Made by a program: the position numbers and the translations under genes. A model generated the notes under the pieces. The model saw only the letters and a program-made list of their open reading frames with translations, did no database searches and had not been told where the DNA came from. This document shows, in pieces, positions 9,751-19,639 of a DNA stretch of 64,000 nucleotides. The DNA is from Nakamurella sp. A5-74 (GTDB lineage Bacteria > Actinomycetota > Actinomycetes > Mycobacteriales > Nakamurellaceae), in contig NZ_CP159218.1 of NCBI RefSeq assembly GCF_040438885.1, forward strand, positions 1,984,001 to 2,048,000. Reading direction: 5' to 3'. How positions within the stretch are numbered: the first letter of the stretch is position 1; each line of letters opens with the position of its first letter.

Positions 9751-9861
9751 GGCCGGGGATGAGCAGCGCCGCTCCGCAGGCTTCGCGCGGACGCGCCGGC
9801 TCGCACGCTCGCCGGCGCGTCCGACGCTGCAGAGGGCTCCGCGTCGCCCCTCATCCCCGGC
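9751..9861. repeat. Nested inverted repeats after recG
   Basis: Outer arms GGCCGGGGATGAG (9751-9763) and its exact complement (9849-9861) enclose an inner 12-bp perfect stem GGACGCGCCGGC (9789-9800) / GCCGGCGCGTCC (9811-9822) with a 10-base loop. The inner hairpin could terminate recG transcription. The outer arms make the whole 111-base unit a folded element, perhaps a small intergenic repeat. Confidence 0.75.
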
Positions 9862-9891
9862 CCGAAACCTGGTTGCTCCGCAAATCTTCGG

Positions 9892-9926
9892 CGATCGAGC
9901 GAGCGACCAAGGAGCGCGACGAGATC
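9892..9926 (+). repeat. Dispersed GA-rich intergenic repeat, copy 1
   Basis: A GATCGAGCGAGCGA... element ending in GACGAGATCC. It is one of five intergenic copies in the window that share a GRTCGAGCGA head and a CGAGAYCC tail around a variable number of GCGA-like steps. Confidence 0.7.
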
Positions 9927-9999
9927 CTGTCACCCCATCGATAGTCGCGCCAGTGAGCTCATGGCGATGAGCGCATCGAGAACCTTCCACTCCTGCGCC

Positions 10000-10034
10000 G
10001 ATCGAGCGAGCGAGGAACGAGCGAGTCGAGATCC
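10000..10034 (+). repeat. Dispersed GA-rich intergenic repeat, copy 2
   Basis: Second copy, 74 bases downstream of the first and in the same direction, with the tail GTCGAGATCC. It ends 9 bases before a GGAACC box (10043-10048) upstream of the sigma factor gene. Confidence 0.7.
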
Positions 10035-10042
10035 CGTCGGTC

Positions 10043-10072
10043 GGAACCTTTTGGTGGCGTCGTGACTCGTGG
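10043..10072 (+). promoter_or_regulatory. Possible ECF-type promoter of the sigma-factor operon
   Basis: GGAACC at 10043-10048 matches the usual ECF -35 element. A GTC/CGT-like -10 lies somewhat displaced (CGTCGTGACTCGT around 10059-10071), so the spacing is not canonical. ECF factors often transcribe themselves, which is why it is listed, at low confidence. Confidence 0.25.
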
Positions 10073-10183
10073 GGGCATGACGACTCGACGCGCGACGGCC
10101 GTAGCGCCGTGATGACCGTGGTCTCCGACGCCGCCGACGTCGGTCGGCCCGAGAGTGGACGCTGGTCCGGGAAGGTGGGTGGG

Positions 10184-10759
10184 GTGTCCGACAGCGGCTG
10201 GTTCGACGAGCTGTACCGGACGTCCTACAGCCGCCTGGTGCTCATCGTGTTCGGCCTCACCGGAAACCTCGGCGATGCAGAGGAGGCGGTACAGGACGCG
10301 TTCGCCCGCGGCTACGCGAAGCGGAGCACGCTCGCCGGGGTCGACAACCGCGAAGCTTGGCTGACCACCGTCGCGCTCAACGCCGCGCGTCGTCGGTTCC
10401 GGCGGAGTCGGCTGTTCACCAGTCGATCTTCGGACGATCACGACGAGGAGCTGCGCAGCCGTCAGGGCCGCATTCGGGCCGCGGTCAACCCTGCCGAGTT
10501 CGTCCCGTCCCGGTTGGACCTGGTCGACGCGCTGGCACGGGTCCCCGCCGACCAGCGGCAGGTGCTCGTGATGTTCCACCTCGCCGATCTGCCGATGGAC
10601 GAGATCGCGGCGCGGCTCGGTGTGCCGCTCGGCACGGTGAAGTCGCGACTCGCGCGTGGTCGCACCGCACTGGCCGCATTGCTCGCCGACACTCCCGAAG
10701 GGTCCCGGTTCGATGACCGCGGCACCACCGGCGCATCCCAGGACGGAGAACCCCGATGA
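10184..10759 (+). CDS. ECF-type RNA polymerase sigma factor
   Basis: Sigma-70 family factor of 191 residues from GTG 10184, which has a GAAGGTGG ribosome site and places region 2 directly at the N-terminus (WFDELYRTSYSRLVL). An upstream GTG/ATG at 10109-10112 would add 25 residues. Region 2 runs to about residue 75 and includes GDAEEAVQDAFARG and REAWLTTVALN. Region 4 contains VPADQRQVLVMFHLADLPMDEIA and the helix-turn-helix LGVPLGTVKSRLARGR. The stop overlaps the ATG of the next gene, a membrane protein that may act as its partner. Signal and regulon unknown. Confidence 0.9.
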   Translation: MSDSGWFDELYRTSYSRLVLIVFGLTGNLGDAEEAVQDAFARGYAKRSTLAGVDNREAWLTTVALNAARRRFRRSRLFTSRSSDDHDEELRSRQGRIRAAVNPAEFVPSRLDLVDALARVPADQRQVLVMFHLADLPMDEIAARLGVPLGTVKSRLARGRTALAALLADTPEGSRFDDRGTTGASQDGEPR

Positions 10760-12138
10760 TCGAGCCAGGCGAACGGCGCCCCGGCGCCGCTGATGAGAAC
10801 GGTGCACCCGAGGTGGGCGACCCGGCGGGTCGCGAACGCTGGGACCGGGCCCGCCGCGAGTTGACCGTCTCGCCGCCACCGCTCGCGACCATCCTCGTGC
10901 GTGCCAGGACGACCCGCCGCCGAGCGGTCGCCACGGTCGCGGCGGTGGCTGCCGTCTGCGCCACGATTGTCGTGGTGCCGCTGGTCGGGTCGCTGCGGGC
11001 CGATGACCGAGGTCCCGCCGGACCGCAGACACCGATCCGCACCACTGCGGTGCCCAGCAGCCTGCCGTCTCCGGCGGCCGCGTCGTCGGTCTCGATCCCA
11101 CCGGCGTCGCCCCCTCCGGCCTCGCCGATTCCGGTGGTAATCGGCCTGAGCCTCAGCGACTCGCAGCACGGGTTCGCGGTCAGCCAGCAGTGCGACGACC
11201 CCAGCAAGAGCGCCGCCCGGTGCCGGTACGGCGTGTGGCGCTTCGACGCCACGGCGCCGCAGCCCTGGACAGCGATGACCAGCCCCATCCCGGACAGCAC
11301 CACCGACAAGGGCTGGGGTGCCGACATCGTGTCTCTCTCGGCGGAGCGCGTGCTGATCCGCTTCGCCACCGGCGATCGCCAGCACCCCTCCTGGTTCTCC
11401 GCCGACGGCAGTCGCACCTGGTCGAAGACGGCCCCACGGCGACCGGTCACGTCCATCCCCACCGGCAGCCGTCCGACGGTGGAGTGCGTGGCAGTGTCGG
11501 AGGATCTGGGCTGCTCGCGCCCCGGCATCGTCGTCGATCTGCAGGACGGCAGCTGGACCACGCTCGCCGCACCCGCCGGCGTCACCCCGTCCGCCGTGGT
11601 GCCCGGACCCGATGGTCGATGGTGGCTGGTCGGCACTCGCGGCAGCTCGATCGTGGCCGGTCCGACGCCGGATTCTGGGCGGAGCTGGTCGCTGAGCACG
11701 GTTGCGACGAAGCCGAGCCGCCCGGTGTTCGGGTACCAGTTGGTGTTCGCCGGTCCGTCAGTCGTCTGGCTGGAGGTCATCGGCCAACACCCGGATGACG
11801 ACGTCAAGAACGGCCTGCTGGCGATCCACCGGTCGGCGGACGGCGGTCGGGTCTGGCGTCCGGTCTGGACCGCGGCCGCCCGCATGGAACCACGCACCCA
11901 GATCGGGGCGGCCATCGGCGGCGCGGGCTCCCTGCAGCTGTGCACCGAGCTCGACCGGTCCTACCGGATCGATGCTGGCGGCACCGCCACAGAGCTCGGC
12001 GCCGGCTGTGCCGCCGGGAGTTTTCGGGAGCGGACGTCGTGGGGTTTCCTCGAGCACACCTCCGGCGCGACCTCGCCAGGGCGCACGTCGACCGACGGCG
12101 TGCACTGGGCGGCGATCCCGCTGCTGCCCAGCAGCTGA
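10756..12138 (+). CDS. Single-pass membrane protein with extracellular Asp-box (BNR) propeller, putative sensor/anti-sigma partner
   Basis: A 460-residue protein overlapping the sigma gene by four bases. Residues 1-56 form a charged cytoplasmic segment, 57-80 a transmembrane helix (AVATVAAVAAVCATIVVVPL), 95-125 a Pro/Ser linker, and the rest an extracellular domain with Asp-box motifs: SADGSRTW (215-222), TPDSGRSW (304-311), SADGGRVW (360-367) and the weaker STDGVHW (445-451). Asp boxes mark beta-propellers of the sialidase/VPS10 type, but sialidase catalytic residues are not evident. No classical zinc anti-sigma motif is seen. Role as the sensor that holds the sigma factor is inferred from coupling and topology. 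Confidence 0.75.
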   Translation: MIEPGERRPGAADENGAPEVGDPAGRERWDRARRELTVSPPPLATILVRARTTRRRAVATVAAVAAVCATIVVVPLVGSLRADDRGPAGPQTPIRTTAVPSSLPSPAAASSVSIPPASPPPASPIPVVIGLSLSDSQHGFAVSQQCDDPSKSAARCRYGVWRFDATAPQPWTAMTSPIPDSTTDKGWGADIVSLSAERVLIRFATGDRQHPSWFSADGSRTWSKTAPRRPVTSIPTGSRPTVECVAVSEDLGCSRPGIVVDLQDGSWTTLAAPAGVTPSAVVPGPDGRWWLVGTRGSSIVAGPTPDSGRSWSLSTVATKPSRPVFGYQLVFAGPSVVWLEVIGQHPDDDVKNGLLAIHRSADGGRVWRPVWTAAARMEPRTQIGAAIGGAGSLQLCTELDRSYRIDAGGTATELGAGCAAGSFRERTSWGFLEHTSGATSPGRTSTDGVHWAAIPLLPSS

Positions 12139-12503
12139 CCCGATCAGAAATTCCGGTGGTCGAGCGAGCGCAGCGAGGTGAGACCCCGTCGCACCGAACT
12201 TCATCCGGTCGGCGATGGAGCCGCTGATCAGGCGAACTGGGTGACAAGAACAGGGTCGGTGATCGATGGATCCACACTGTGGCTGCCGCAAAATGGCCCC
12301 TCGCCGAGCATTTCCGCAGGAGCTCCTGCACACATCGTGAGCGCGCGGCCGTCCTCCGTCACCAGACCCAGGCAGGTCCGGTCCATGAGGCGGCTTGATC
12401 GCCCGGGTCGGCTCTGGTTCCATGCACTCCACCGAGTAAACGATTTCTCGCGCGGGCACCTGCAGGAGAAACCGCATCGGTCTCAGCGTCGAGAGGAAAC
12501 AGC
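12139..12503. other. Intergenic region with one repeat copy, otherwise featureless
   Basis: 365 bases between the propeller gene and the FGGY kinase. It holds dispersed-repeat copy 3 (12158-12185). The rest shows no convincing ORF, RNA gene or hairpin; the promoter of the kinase gene is expected in the last 150 bases, where a less GC-rich stretch (around 12420-12450) occurs. Confidence 0.5.
12158..12185 (+). repeat. Dispersed GA-rich intergenic repeat, copy 3
   Basis: GGTCGAGCGAGCGCAGCGAG followed by GTGAGACC. Head and tail are complementary for four bases (GGTC/GACC), so the unit has a weak palindromic frame. It lies 20 bases after the stop of the propeller gene. Confidence 0.7.
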
Positions 12504-13988
12504 ATGAGCGCACCCCGTCAGGTCGTGGTCGGTGTCGACATCGGCACGTCGAGCAGCAAGGGGGTGCTGGTCGACCTCGCGGGTGCCGTGATCGCGTCCG
12601 CCACCCGTGAACACCGCGTCGACCGGCCGAGGCCCGGCCACGTCGAGATGGACGGGACGATCTGGTGGCAGGAGTTCGTCTCCATCACCCGGGAACTGCT
12701 GGCAGCGGCCGACGGCGCCGAGGTCGTCGCGGTCGGCGCCTCCGGGATGGGACCGTGCCTGCTGCTCGCCGACGAGCACGATGCGCTGCTGCGGCCCGGG
12801 ATCCTGTACGGCGTCGACAGCCGGGCCGGCGCCCAGATCGAGCAGCTCGACGCCGCGCTGGGTGCCGAGGAGATCTTCCGGCTGGGCGGCTCCATGCTCT
12901 CCTCGCAGGCGGTCGGCCCGAAGATCCGCTGGGTCGCAGGCGTTGAACCTGAGGTGTTCGGGGCCGCCCGACGGCTGTACATGCCCAGCTCCTACCTGGT
13001 CCGCAGACTGACCGGCCGCTACGTGCTGGATCACCAGTCGGCCAGTCAGTCGACCCCGCTCTACGACACCGCCCGCGAGGTCTGGAACGAGCAGTGGTGG
13101 GACGAGATCTGCCCCCAGATCGAACGCCCGGAGCTGGCGTTCTCCGACGAGGTCGTCGGCAGCGTCTCGGCCGATGCCGCCGCGGAAACCGGCCTGCCGC
13201 AGGACATTCCGGTCGTCTGCGGCACGATCGACGCCTGGGCGGAGGCGATCAGCGTCGACGCCCATCGGGTGGGCGACCTGATGCTGATGTACGGCACCAC
13301 CATGTTCATGATCAACACCGTCGCCGAGGCGGCCAGCCATCCGACCCTGTGGGGAACCGTCGGCGCATTCGCCGGTACCCGCAACCTGGCCGGCGGGATG
13401 GCGACCAGCGGCGCGATCACCGGGTGGCTGCGCGAGCTGTACGGATCGCCCGACTATCCGACATTGCTCGCCGAGGCCGCGGAGTCACCCGCCGGGGCAG
13501 ACGGTCTGCTGATGCTGCCGTACTTCGCCGGCGAGCGGACTCCGGTCAACGACCCGGACGCCCGCGGCGTGATCGCCGGTCTGACGGTCTCGCACACCCG
13601 CGGTGATGTGTACCGGGCTGCCCTGGAGGCGACCGCGTACGGGGTGCGCCACAACATCGAGTTCTTCCGAGCGGCCGGTGGGCGCATCGACCGGGTGGTG
13701 GCGGTCGGCGGCGGCACCCAGGGCGAGCTGTGGACGCAGATCGTCTCCGACGTCACCGGTGTCCCGCAGGAACTCAGACGGACCTCCGTCGGCGCCAGCT
13801 ACGGAATGGCGTTCCTCGCCGCCGGTGCCGTCACCGACGTCCGGATGGACGACTGGAACCCGGTCGCACGCACCGTCGAGCCAGATCTCGCACACCACGA
13901 GCTCTACGCGAGCGGATTCGAGCTGTACCGCTGCCTCTACGAATCCACCAGGGACATCGCCCACGCGCTGGCAGCACGCCAGTCCTGA
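12504..13988 (+). CDS. FGGY-family carbohydrate kinase (xylulokinase-like)
   Basis: Cytoplasmic sugar kinase of 494 residues. The N-terminal FGGY domain carries the phosphate-1 loop GVDIGTSSSKGVLVD (10-24), a second phosphate loop VVCGTIDAWAEAI (around 233-245), and the C-terminal domain the adenosine block VAVGGGTQGELWTQIVSDV near residue 395. The family phosphorylates pentoses or polyols with ATP; the substrate cannot be read from these motifs, although xylulokinase/gluconokinase-like members are closest in arrangement. GAGAGGA lies just before the ATG. No transporter or isomerase gene is adjacent, so its pathway context is missing. Confidence 0.87.
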   Translation: MSAPRQVVVGVDIGTSSSKGVLVDLAGAVIASATREHRVDRPRPGHVEMDGTIWWQEFVSITRELLAAADGAEVVAVGASGMGPCLLLADEHDALLRPGILYGVDSRAGAQIEQLDAALGAEEIFRLGGSMLSSQAVGPKIRWVAGVEPEVFGAARRLYMPSSYLVRRLTGRYVLDHQSASQSTPLYDTAREVWNEQWWDEICPQIERPELAFSDEVVGSVSADAAAETGLPQDIPVVCGTIDAWAEAISVDAHRVGDLMLMYGTTMFMINTVAEAASHPTLWGTVGAFAGTRNLAGGMATSGAITGWLRELYGSPDYPTLLAEAAESPAGADGLLMLPYFAGERTPVNDPDARGVIAGLTVSHTRGDVYRAALEATAYGVRHNIEFFRAAGGRIDRVVAVGGGTQGELWTQIVSDVTGVPQELRRTSVGASYGMAFLAAGAVTDVRMDDWNPVARTVEPDLAHHELYASGFELYRCLYESTRDIAHALAARQS

Positions 13989-14051
13989 CCCGGAGTGCGA
14001 GCGGGAGCGGGGCCGGTTGTCGGCCGGACGCCGCCGAGCCCGACGGGATGC

Positions 14052-14381
14052 TCAGCCCTCCAGGTGACTGCGCAGTGCGGCCAGCCGGTCGTCCCAGTCA
14101 TGGGCCATCGCTGCGAGGTACTGCTGCGCCACCTGCATCGGCGCCGTGTTCAGGCGGTAGCGGATCCGGCGCGCCTCGCCCGGTTCGGGCACCACCAGGC
14201 CGGCCTCGGCGAGCAGCGTGAGGTGCTTGGCGATGCCCTGCCGGGTGATCGGCAACCGCTCCGCCAGGTCGGTCGCGGTCGCCGGCCCGCCCGCCGTGAG
14301 TTCGGCGAGCAGCGCCCGGCGGGTGGGGTCGGCGAGTGCGGAGAAGACCTGCACCGCAATCACTTCGGGTTCAGGCGGCAT
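14052..14381 (-). CDS. ArsR-family transcriptional repressor
   Basis: A 109-residue winged-helix regulator: FSALADPTRRALLAEL (13-28), then the helix-turn-helix TATDLAERLPITRQGIAKHLTLLAEAGLV, then a basic wing EPGEARRIRYRLN. No metal-binding CxC motif, so this belongs to the ArsR group that is usually paired with SRPBCC proteins. It overlaps the 3' end of the SRPBCC gene by 11 bases and is the distal gene of a two-gene operon. Two palindromic sites in front of the operon (14822-14862) are the obvious operator, giving negative autoregulation. Confidence 0.92.
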   Translation of the reverse strand: MPPEPEVIAVQVFSALADPTRRALLAELTAGGPATATDLAERLPITRQGIAKHLTLLAEAGLVVPEPGEARRIRYRLNTAPMQVAQQYLAAMAHDWDDRLAALRSHLEG

Positions 14382-14802
14382 CGAGATGTGCCACCAGCTC
14401 GCCCAGCTCGCTCGTCCAGCCGCCCGAGTGGGATTCGAACGCCTGCGCGTACAGCTCGTCGTCGAGCTGCGCGAATCCGCTCTCCCGCAGGTGCACCCGG
14501 GTCCCGGTGTGTACCGGTTCGAGCGTGAACTCGACGTAGGTGCGCCGCGGGTCGCCGTTCGGTAGACCGTCGATGGGCCAGGTGAATCCGAAAGCGGTCG
14601 GTTCGTCCACCCGCTCGACGCGCAGCTCGATCGTCGGACCGTCGTCCCAACTCATCGTGAGCTCGCCGCCGACCCGCAGGTCGATGGTCGCCTGCTGGCC
14701 GAACCAGGAGCTGAGCCCGTCCGCCGTGGTGAGCGCTGCCCAGACATCGGACACCGGTCGTGCGATGTCCATCGTCCGCTCGATCTGATCAGGGAATGCC
14801 AT
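14371..14802 (-). CDS. SRPBCC (AHSA1-type) domain protein
   Basis: A 143-residue START-like fold protein: VWAALTTADGLSSWFG near 26-41, the strand FGFTWPIDG, and the C-terminal helix ending HSGGWTSELGELVAHL. Proteins of this family bind hydrophobic ligands in the cavity beneath the long C-terminal helix; those next to ArsR genes are thought to handle the inducing compound, but no activity is established here. ATG start with GAGGAGGA 6 bases upstream. First gene of the operon with the ArsR repressor. Confidence 0.9.
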   Translation of the reverse strand: MAFPDQIERTMDIARPVSDVWAALTTADGLSSWFGQQATIDLRVGGELTMSWDDGPTIELRVERVDEPTAFGFTWPIDGLPNGDPRRTYVEFTLEPVHTGTRVHLRESGFAQLDDELYAQAFESHSGGWTSELGELVAHLDAA

Positions 14803-14821
14803 GTCGTCCTCCTCGTTGGTA

Positions 14822-14862
14822 GCAACTGTACGGTTGCAACGCTATAGCAACTGACCGGTTGC
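14822..14862 (-). promoter_or_regulatory. Twin ArsR-type operators over the SRPBCC-arsR promoter
   Basis: Two copies of a 16-bp imperfect palindrome, GCAACTGTACGGTTGC (14822-14837) and GCAACTGACCGGTTGC (14847-14862), spaced 25 bases start to start. Read on the minus strand, a TATAGC hexamer lies between them, with TTGTGG 15 bases upstream, so both sites overlap the presumed core promoter. The start codon is at 14802. Binding by the encoded ArsR protein is inferred. Confidence 0.75.
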
Positions 14863-14878
14863 CACAAGGGGCATCTTC

Positions 14879-14911
14879 GGATCTCGACTCCTCGTTCCTC
14901 GTCGCTCGATC
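14879..14911 (-). repeat. Dispersed GA-rich intergenic repeat, copy 4 (inverted)
   Basis: On the minus strand it reads GATCGAGCGACGAGGAACGA followed by GGAGTCGAGATCC. It lies between the operators and pyc. Confidence 0.7.
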
Positions 14912-15052
14912 AGCGGGAGGTGGGTGCACCGCTCGAGCCGCGACCGGCGGCTGCCGATAGGTTGACCCAACGCACTGATCCGCAGCGAGACCGGCAGCTT
15001 GTCGTCCCCGCGCGGGACGCGAGCCGCCCGGCCCCAGAACCCCGGAGTGTCG

Positions 15053-18000
15053 ATGTTCTCGAAGATCCTGGTCGCCAACCGCGGCGAGATCGCCATCCGT
15101 GCTTTCCGTGCCGCGTACGAGCTGGGCGTCCAGACGGTGGCGATCTATCCGAACGAGGACCGCAACTCCCTGCACCGGCAGAAGGCGGACGAGTCGTACC
15201 GGATCGGCAAGGAGGGCCACCCGGTCCGCGCCTACCTGGACGTCGATGAGGTGGTGCGCACCGCCGTCGAGGCCGGCGCCGATGCCATCTACCCGGGCTA
15301 CGGCTTCCTGTCCGAGAACCCGGACCTCGCGCTGGCCTGCGCGGCGGCCGGGATCACGTTCATCGGCCCACCTGCAGCGGTCCTCGAGCTCGCCGGCAAC
15401 AAGGCCCGCGCGGTGGCTGCCGCCAAGGCTGCGGGCCTGCCGGTGCTGGAGTCGACCGCACCGTCCTCGGACGTCGATGCGCTGATCGCCGGCGCCGATG
15501 AGGTCGGATATCCGGTGTTCGTGAAGGCGGTCGCCGGCGGCGGCGGGCGCGGGATGCGTCGGGTCGACACCCGCGGCGAGCTCCCGGAGGCGCTGGCCAC
15601 CGCGATGCGGGAGGCGGAGTCGGCCTTCGGCGACGACACCGTGTTCATCGAGCGGGCGGTCATCGAACCCCGGCACATCGAGGTGCAGATCCTGGCCGAC
15701 GCCGCCGGCACCGTGATGCACCTGTTCGAGCGGGACTGCTCGGTGCAGCGCCGACACCAGAAGGTCGTCGAGGTGGCGCCGGCGGTCGGGCTGTCCGAGG
15801 AGATCAGGCAGCGGATCTGTGCTGACGCCGTCACCTTCGCCCGGCAGATCGGCTACGTCAACGCCGGCACCGTCGAGTTCCTGCTCGACGAGCAGGGCCG
15901 GCACATGTTCATCGAGATGAACCCGCGGATCCAGGTGGAGCACACCGTCACCGAGGAGATCACCGACGTCGACCTGGTCTCCTCGCAGATCCGGATCGCC
16001 GCGGGGGAGACGTTGGAGGATCTCGGGCTGTCGCAGGACACCGTGCAGATCCGTGGCGCTGCCCTGCAGTGCAGGATCACCACCGAGGATCCGGCCAACG
16101 GATTCCGCCCCGACACCGGAACCATCACCACCTACCGCTCGCCCGGCGGTGCAGGGGTGCGGGTGGACGGTGGGACCGTGCACGCCGGCGCCGAGGTCAG
16201 CGCACACTTCGACTCGCTGCTGGTGAAGCTCACCTGTCGGGGCCGCACCTGGGACGCGGCAGTCACCAGAGCGCGTCGCGCGTTGGCCGAGTTCCGGGTG
16301 CGCGGCGTGGCCACCAACATTCCGTTCCTGCAGGCACTGCTCGACGATCCGGACTTCGCCCGCGGCGGCGTCACCACGTCGTACATCGAGACCCATCCCC
16401 AGCTGCTGACCTCGCGGACCTCCGCCGACCGCGGCACCCGGCTGCTGAACTTCCTGGCCGACGTCACCGTCAACCAGCCCTACGGCAAGCCCCCGACGCA
16501 GATCTCGGAGCCACGCGACAAGCTGCCCCGCTTCGATGCCGACGCCCCGGCGCCGGACGGCAGTCGGCAACGGCTGCTGGCCCTCGGGCCGGAGGCGTTC
16601 GCCGCGGAGTTGCGCGCGGCCCCCGCGGTCGGCGTCACCGACACCACCTTCCGTGATGCGCACCAGTCGTTGCTGGCCACCCGGGTACGCACCCGCGACC
16701 TGATCGCCGTCGCCCCGGCGGTCGCCAGGATCACGCCGCAGCTGCTGTCCGTGGAGGCGTGGGGCGGCGCGACGTACGACGTTGCGCTGCGGTTCCTGGC
16801 CGAGGATCCGTGGGAACGTCTCGACCGGATGCGGGCTGCCATCCCCAACATCGCGCTGCAGATGTTGCTGCGCGGGCGGAACACCGTCGGCTACACGCCG
16901 TATCCGACCGCCGTCACCGATGCGTTCGTGGCGGAAGTGAGCCGGTCGGGGATCGACATCTTCCGGATCTTCGACGCCCTCAACGACGTGGAACAGATGC
17001 GCCCCGCGATCGACGCCGTCCGGGCCGCCGGCACGCCGATCGCCGAGGTCGCACTGTGCTACACCGGCGACCTGTCGAACCCGGCCGAGACGCTGTACAC
17101 ACTCGACTACTACCTGCGGCTGGCCGAGCAGATCGTCGAGGCCGGAGCACACGTGTTGGCGGTCAAGGACATGGCCGGTCTGCTGCGGGCACCGGCCGCG
17201 CGCACCCTGATCACCGCGCTGCGGCAGCGGTTCGACCTGCCGGTGCACCTGCACAGCCACGACACCGCCGGCGGACAGCTGGCCACCTACCTCGCGGCCA
17301 TCGACGCCGGGGTGGACGCGGTGGACGTGGCATCGGCGCCGATGGCGGGCACCACCTCGCAGCCCCCGATGTCCGCGCTGGTGGCGGCCACCGACCACAC
17401 CGACCGGGCCACCGGCCTGTCGCTGCAGGCGGTGAACGACCTCGAGCCGTACTGGGAGGCGGTGCGCGCCGCCTACCGGCCCTTCGAGTCCGGGCTCGCC
17501 GCCCCGACCGGTCGGGTGTACCGGCACGAGATTCCCGGTGGTCAGCTGTCGAACCTGCGGCAGCAGGCGATCGCGCTCGGTCTCGGGCAGCGGTTCGAGG
17601 CGATCGAGGACACCTACGCAGCGGCGGACGCGATGCTCGGCCGGTTGGTCAAGGTGACCCCGTCGTCCAAGGTCGTCGGTGATCTCGCCCTGCACCTGGT
17701 CGGGGCCGGCGTGGACCCGGCGGCGTTCGAAGCCGATCCGGGCTCCTTCGACATCCCCGATTCGGTGATCGGATTCCTCAGCGGCGAGCTCGGCGATCCA
17801 CCCGGTGGCTGGCCGGAACCATTCCGCAGCAAGGCATTGGCCGGTCGGCAGCACACGCCGGCCGCCGCAGAGCTGACCGAGGAGGATGCGAGCGCGCTGG
17901 CCGACGCCCCACGGAAGACGTTGAACCGCTTGCTGTTCGCCGGGCCGACCCGCGAGTTCGAAGGGATCCGTCGGGACTTCGGCGACGTCTCCGTGCTCGC

Positions 18001-18439
18001 CACAGCCGACTACCTGTACGGCCTCCGGCGCGGCGTTGAACACACGATCACCCTGGAGCAGGGGGTGCAGTTGCTCGTCAGGCTGGAGGCGATCGGGGAT
18101 GCCGACGAACGCGGGATGCGGTCGGTCGTCACGTTGCTCAACGGTCAGCTGCGCCCGCTGCAGGTGCGCGATCGCAGCGTGACCTCCGAGATTCCGGCCG
18201 CCGAACGGGCCGACTCCGCGGATCCCGGGCACGTCGCCGCGCCGTTCTCCGGGGTGGTGACGTTGGTGGTGGACGAAGGCGATGCGGTGACCGCCGGTCA
18301 GACGGTGGCCACCATCGAGGCGATGAAGATGGAGGCCTCGATCACCGCTCCGCGGGCCGGCACCGTCACCCGCAGGGCCATCTCGGCCGTCCAGCAGGTG
18401 GAGGGTGGCGACCTGGTGCTGGTGCTGGAGCCGTCGTGA
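15053..18439 (+). CDS. pyc: Pyruvate carboxylase
   Basis: Biotin-dependent anaplerotic enzyme (pyruvate + bicarbonate + ATP to oxaloacetate), 1128 residues, matching the mycobacterial enzyme's length when started at ATG 15053 (MFSKILVANRGEIAIRAF). Upstream in-frame codons have no homology. Biotin carboxylase domain 1-450 contains AVAGGGGRGMRRV and FIEMNPRIQVEHTVTE. The carboxyltransferase TIM barrel begins near 525 with VTDTTFRDAHQSLLATR and includes the VKDMAGLL metal region and HLHSHDTAG. The C-terminal biotinyl domain carries EAMKMEA with the biotinylated Lys1092. It is followed by rsmD and coaD, as in mycobacteria. Confidence 0.97.
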   Translation: MFSKILVANRGEIAIRAFRAAYELGVQTVAIYPNEDRNSLHRQKADESYRIGKEGHPVRAYLDVDEVVRTAVEAGADAIYPGYGFLSENPDLALACAAAGITFIGPPAAVLELAGNKARAVAAAKAAGLPVLESTAPSSDVDALIAGADEVGYPVFVKAVAGGGGRGMRRVDTRGELPEALATAMREAESAFGDDTVFIERAVIEPRHIEVQILADAAGTVMHLFERDCSVQRRHQKVVEVAPAVGLSEEIRQRICADAVTFARQIGYVNAGTVEFLLDEQGRHMFIEMNPRIQVEHTVTEEITDVDLVSSQIRIAAGETLEDLGLSQDTVQIRGAALQCRITTEDPANGFRPDTGTITTYRSPGGAGVRVDGGTVHAGAEVSAHFDSLLVKLTCRGRTWDAAVTRARRALAEFRVRGVATNIPFLQALLDDPDFARGGVTTSYIETHPQLLTSRTSADRGTRLLNFLADVTVNQPYGKPPTQISEPRDKLPRFDADAPAPDGSRQRLLALGPEAFAAELRAAPAVGVTDTTFRDAHQSLLATRVRTRDLIAVAPAVARITPQLLSVEAWGGATYDVALRFLAEDPWERLDRMRAAIPNIALQMLLRGRNTVGYTPYPTAVTDAFVAEVSRSGIDIFRIFDALNDVEQMRPAIDAVRAAGTPIAEVALCYTGDLSNPAETLYTLDYYLRLAEQIVEAGAHVLAVKDMAGLLRAPAARTLITALRQRFDLPVHLHSHDTAGGQLATYLAAIDAGVDAVDVASAPMAGTTSQPPMSALVAATDHTDRATGLSLQAVNDLEPYWEAVRAAYRPFESGLAAPTGRVYRHEIPGGQLSNLRQQAIALGLGQRFEAIEDTYAAADAMLGRLVKVTPSSKVVGDLALHLVGAGVDPAAFEADPGSFDIPDSVIGFLSGELGDPPGGWPEPFRSKALAGRQHTPAAAELTEEDASALADAPRKTLNRLLFAGPTREFEGIRRDFGDVSVLATADYLYGLRRGVEHTITLEQGVQLLVRLEAIGDADERGMRSVVTLLNGQLRPLQVRDRSVTSEIPAAERADSADPGHVAAPFSGVVTLVVDEGDAVTAGQTVATIEAMKMEASITAPRAGTVTRRAISAVQQVEGGDLVLVLEPS

Positions 18440-18482
18440 CTCGCGCGACGGCTGCATCCGGTGGCACGGCCGGGAATCGCCG

Positions 18483-19522
<1,040 letters not shown>

Positions 19523-19639
19523 GCATGCTCTCCGGCTGGGCACCGGCGGTGAGCCTCACCCGTCCGGAGGATCTGTCCTGACAGACTCGACCCTCAGAAG
19601 TGTGCGACGGGTGGCGCGCGCCGGAGGGAAGGACAAGAC

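Noticed and set aside
14999-15052. Longer pyc N-terminus
   Set aside because: The additional 18 codons have no homology and the ATG at 15053 gives the usual length and N-terminus of actinobacterial enzymes.
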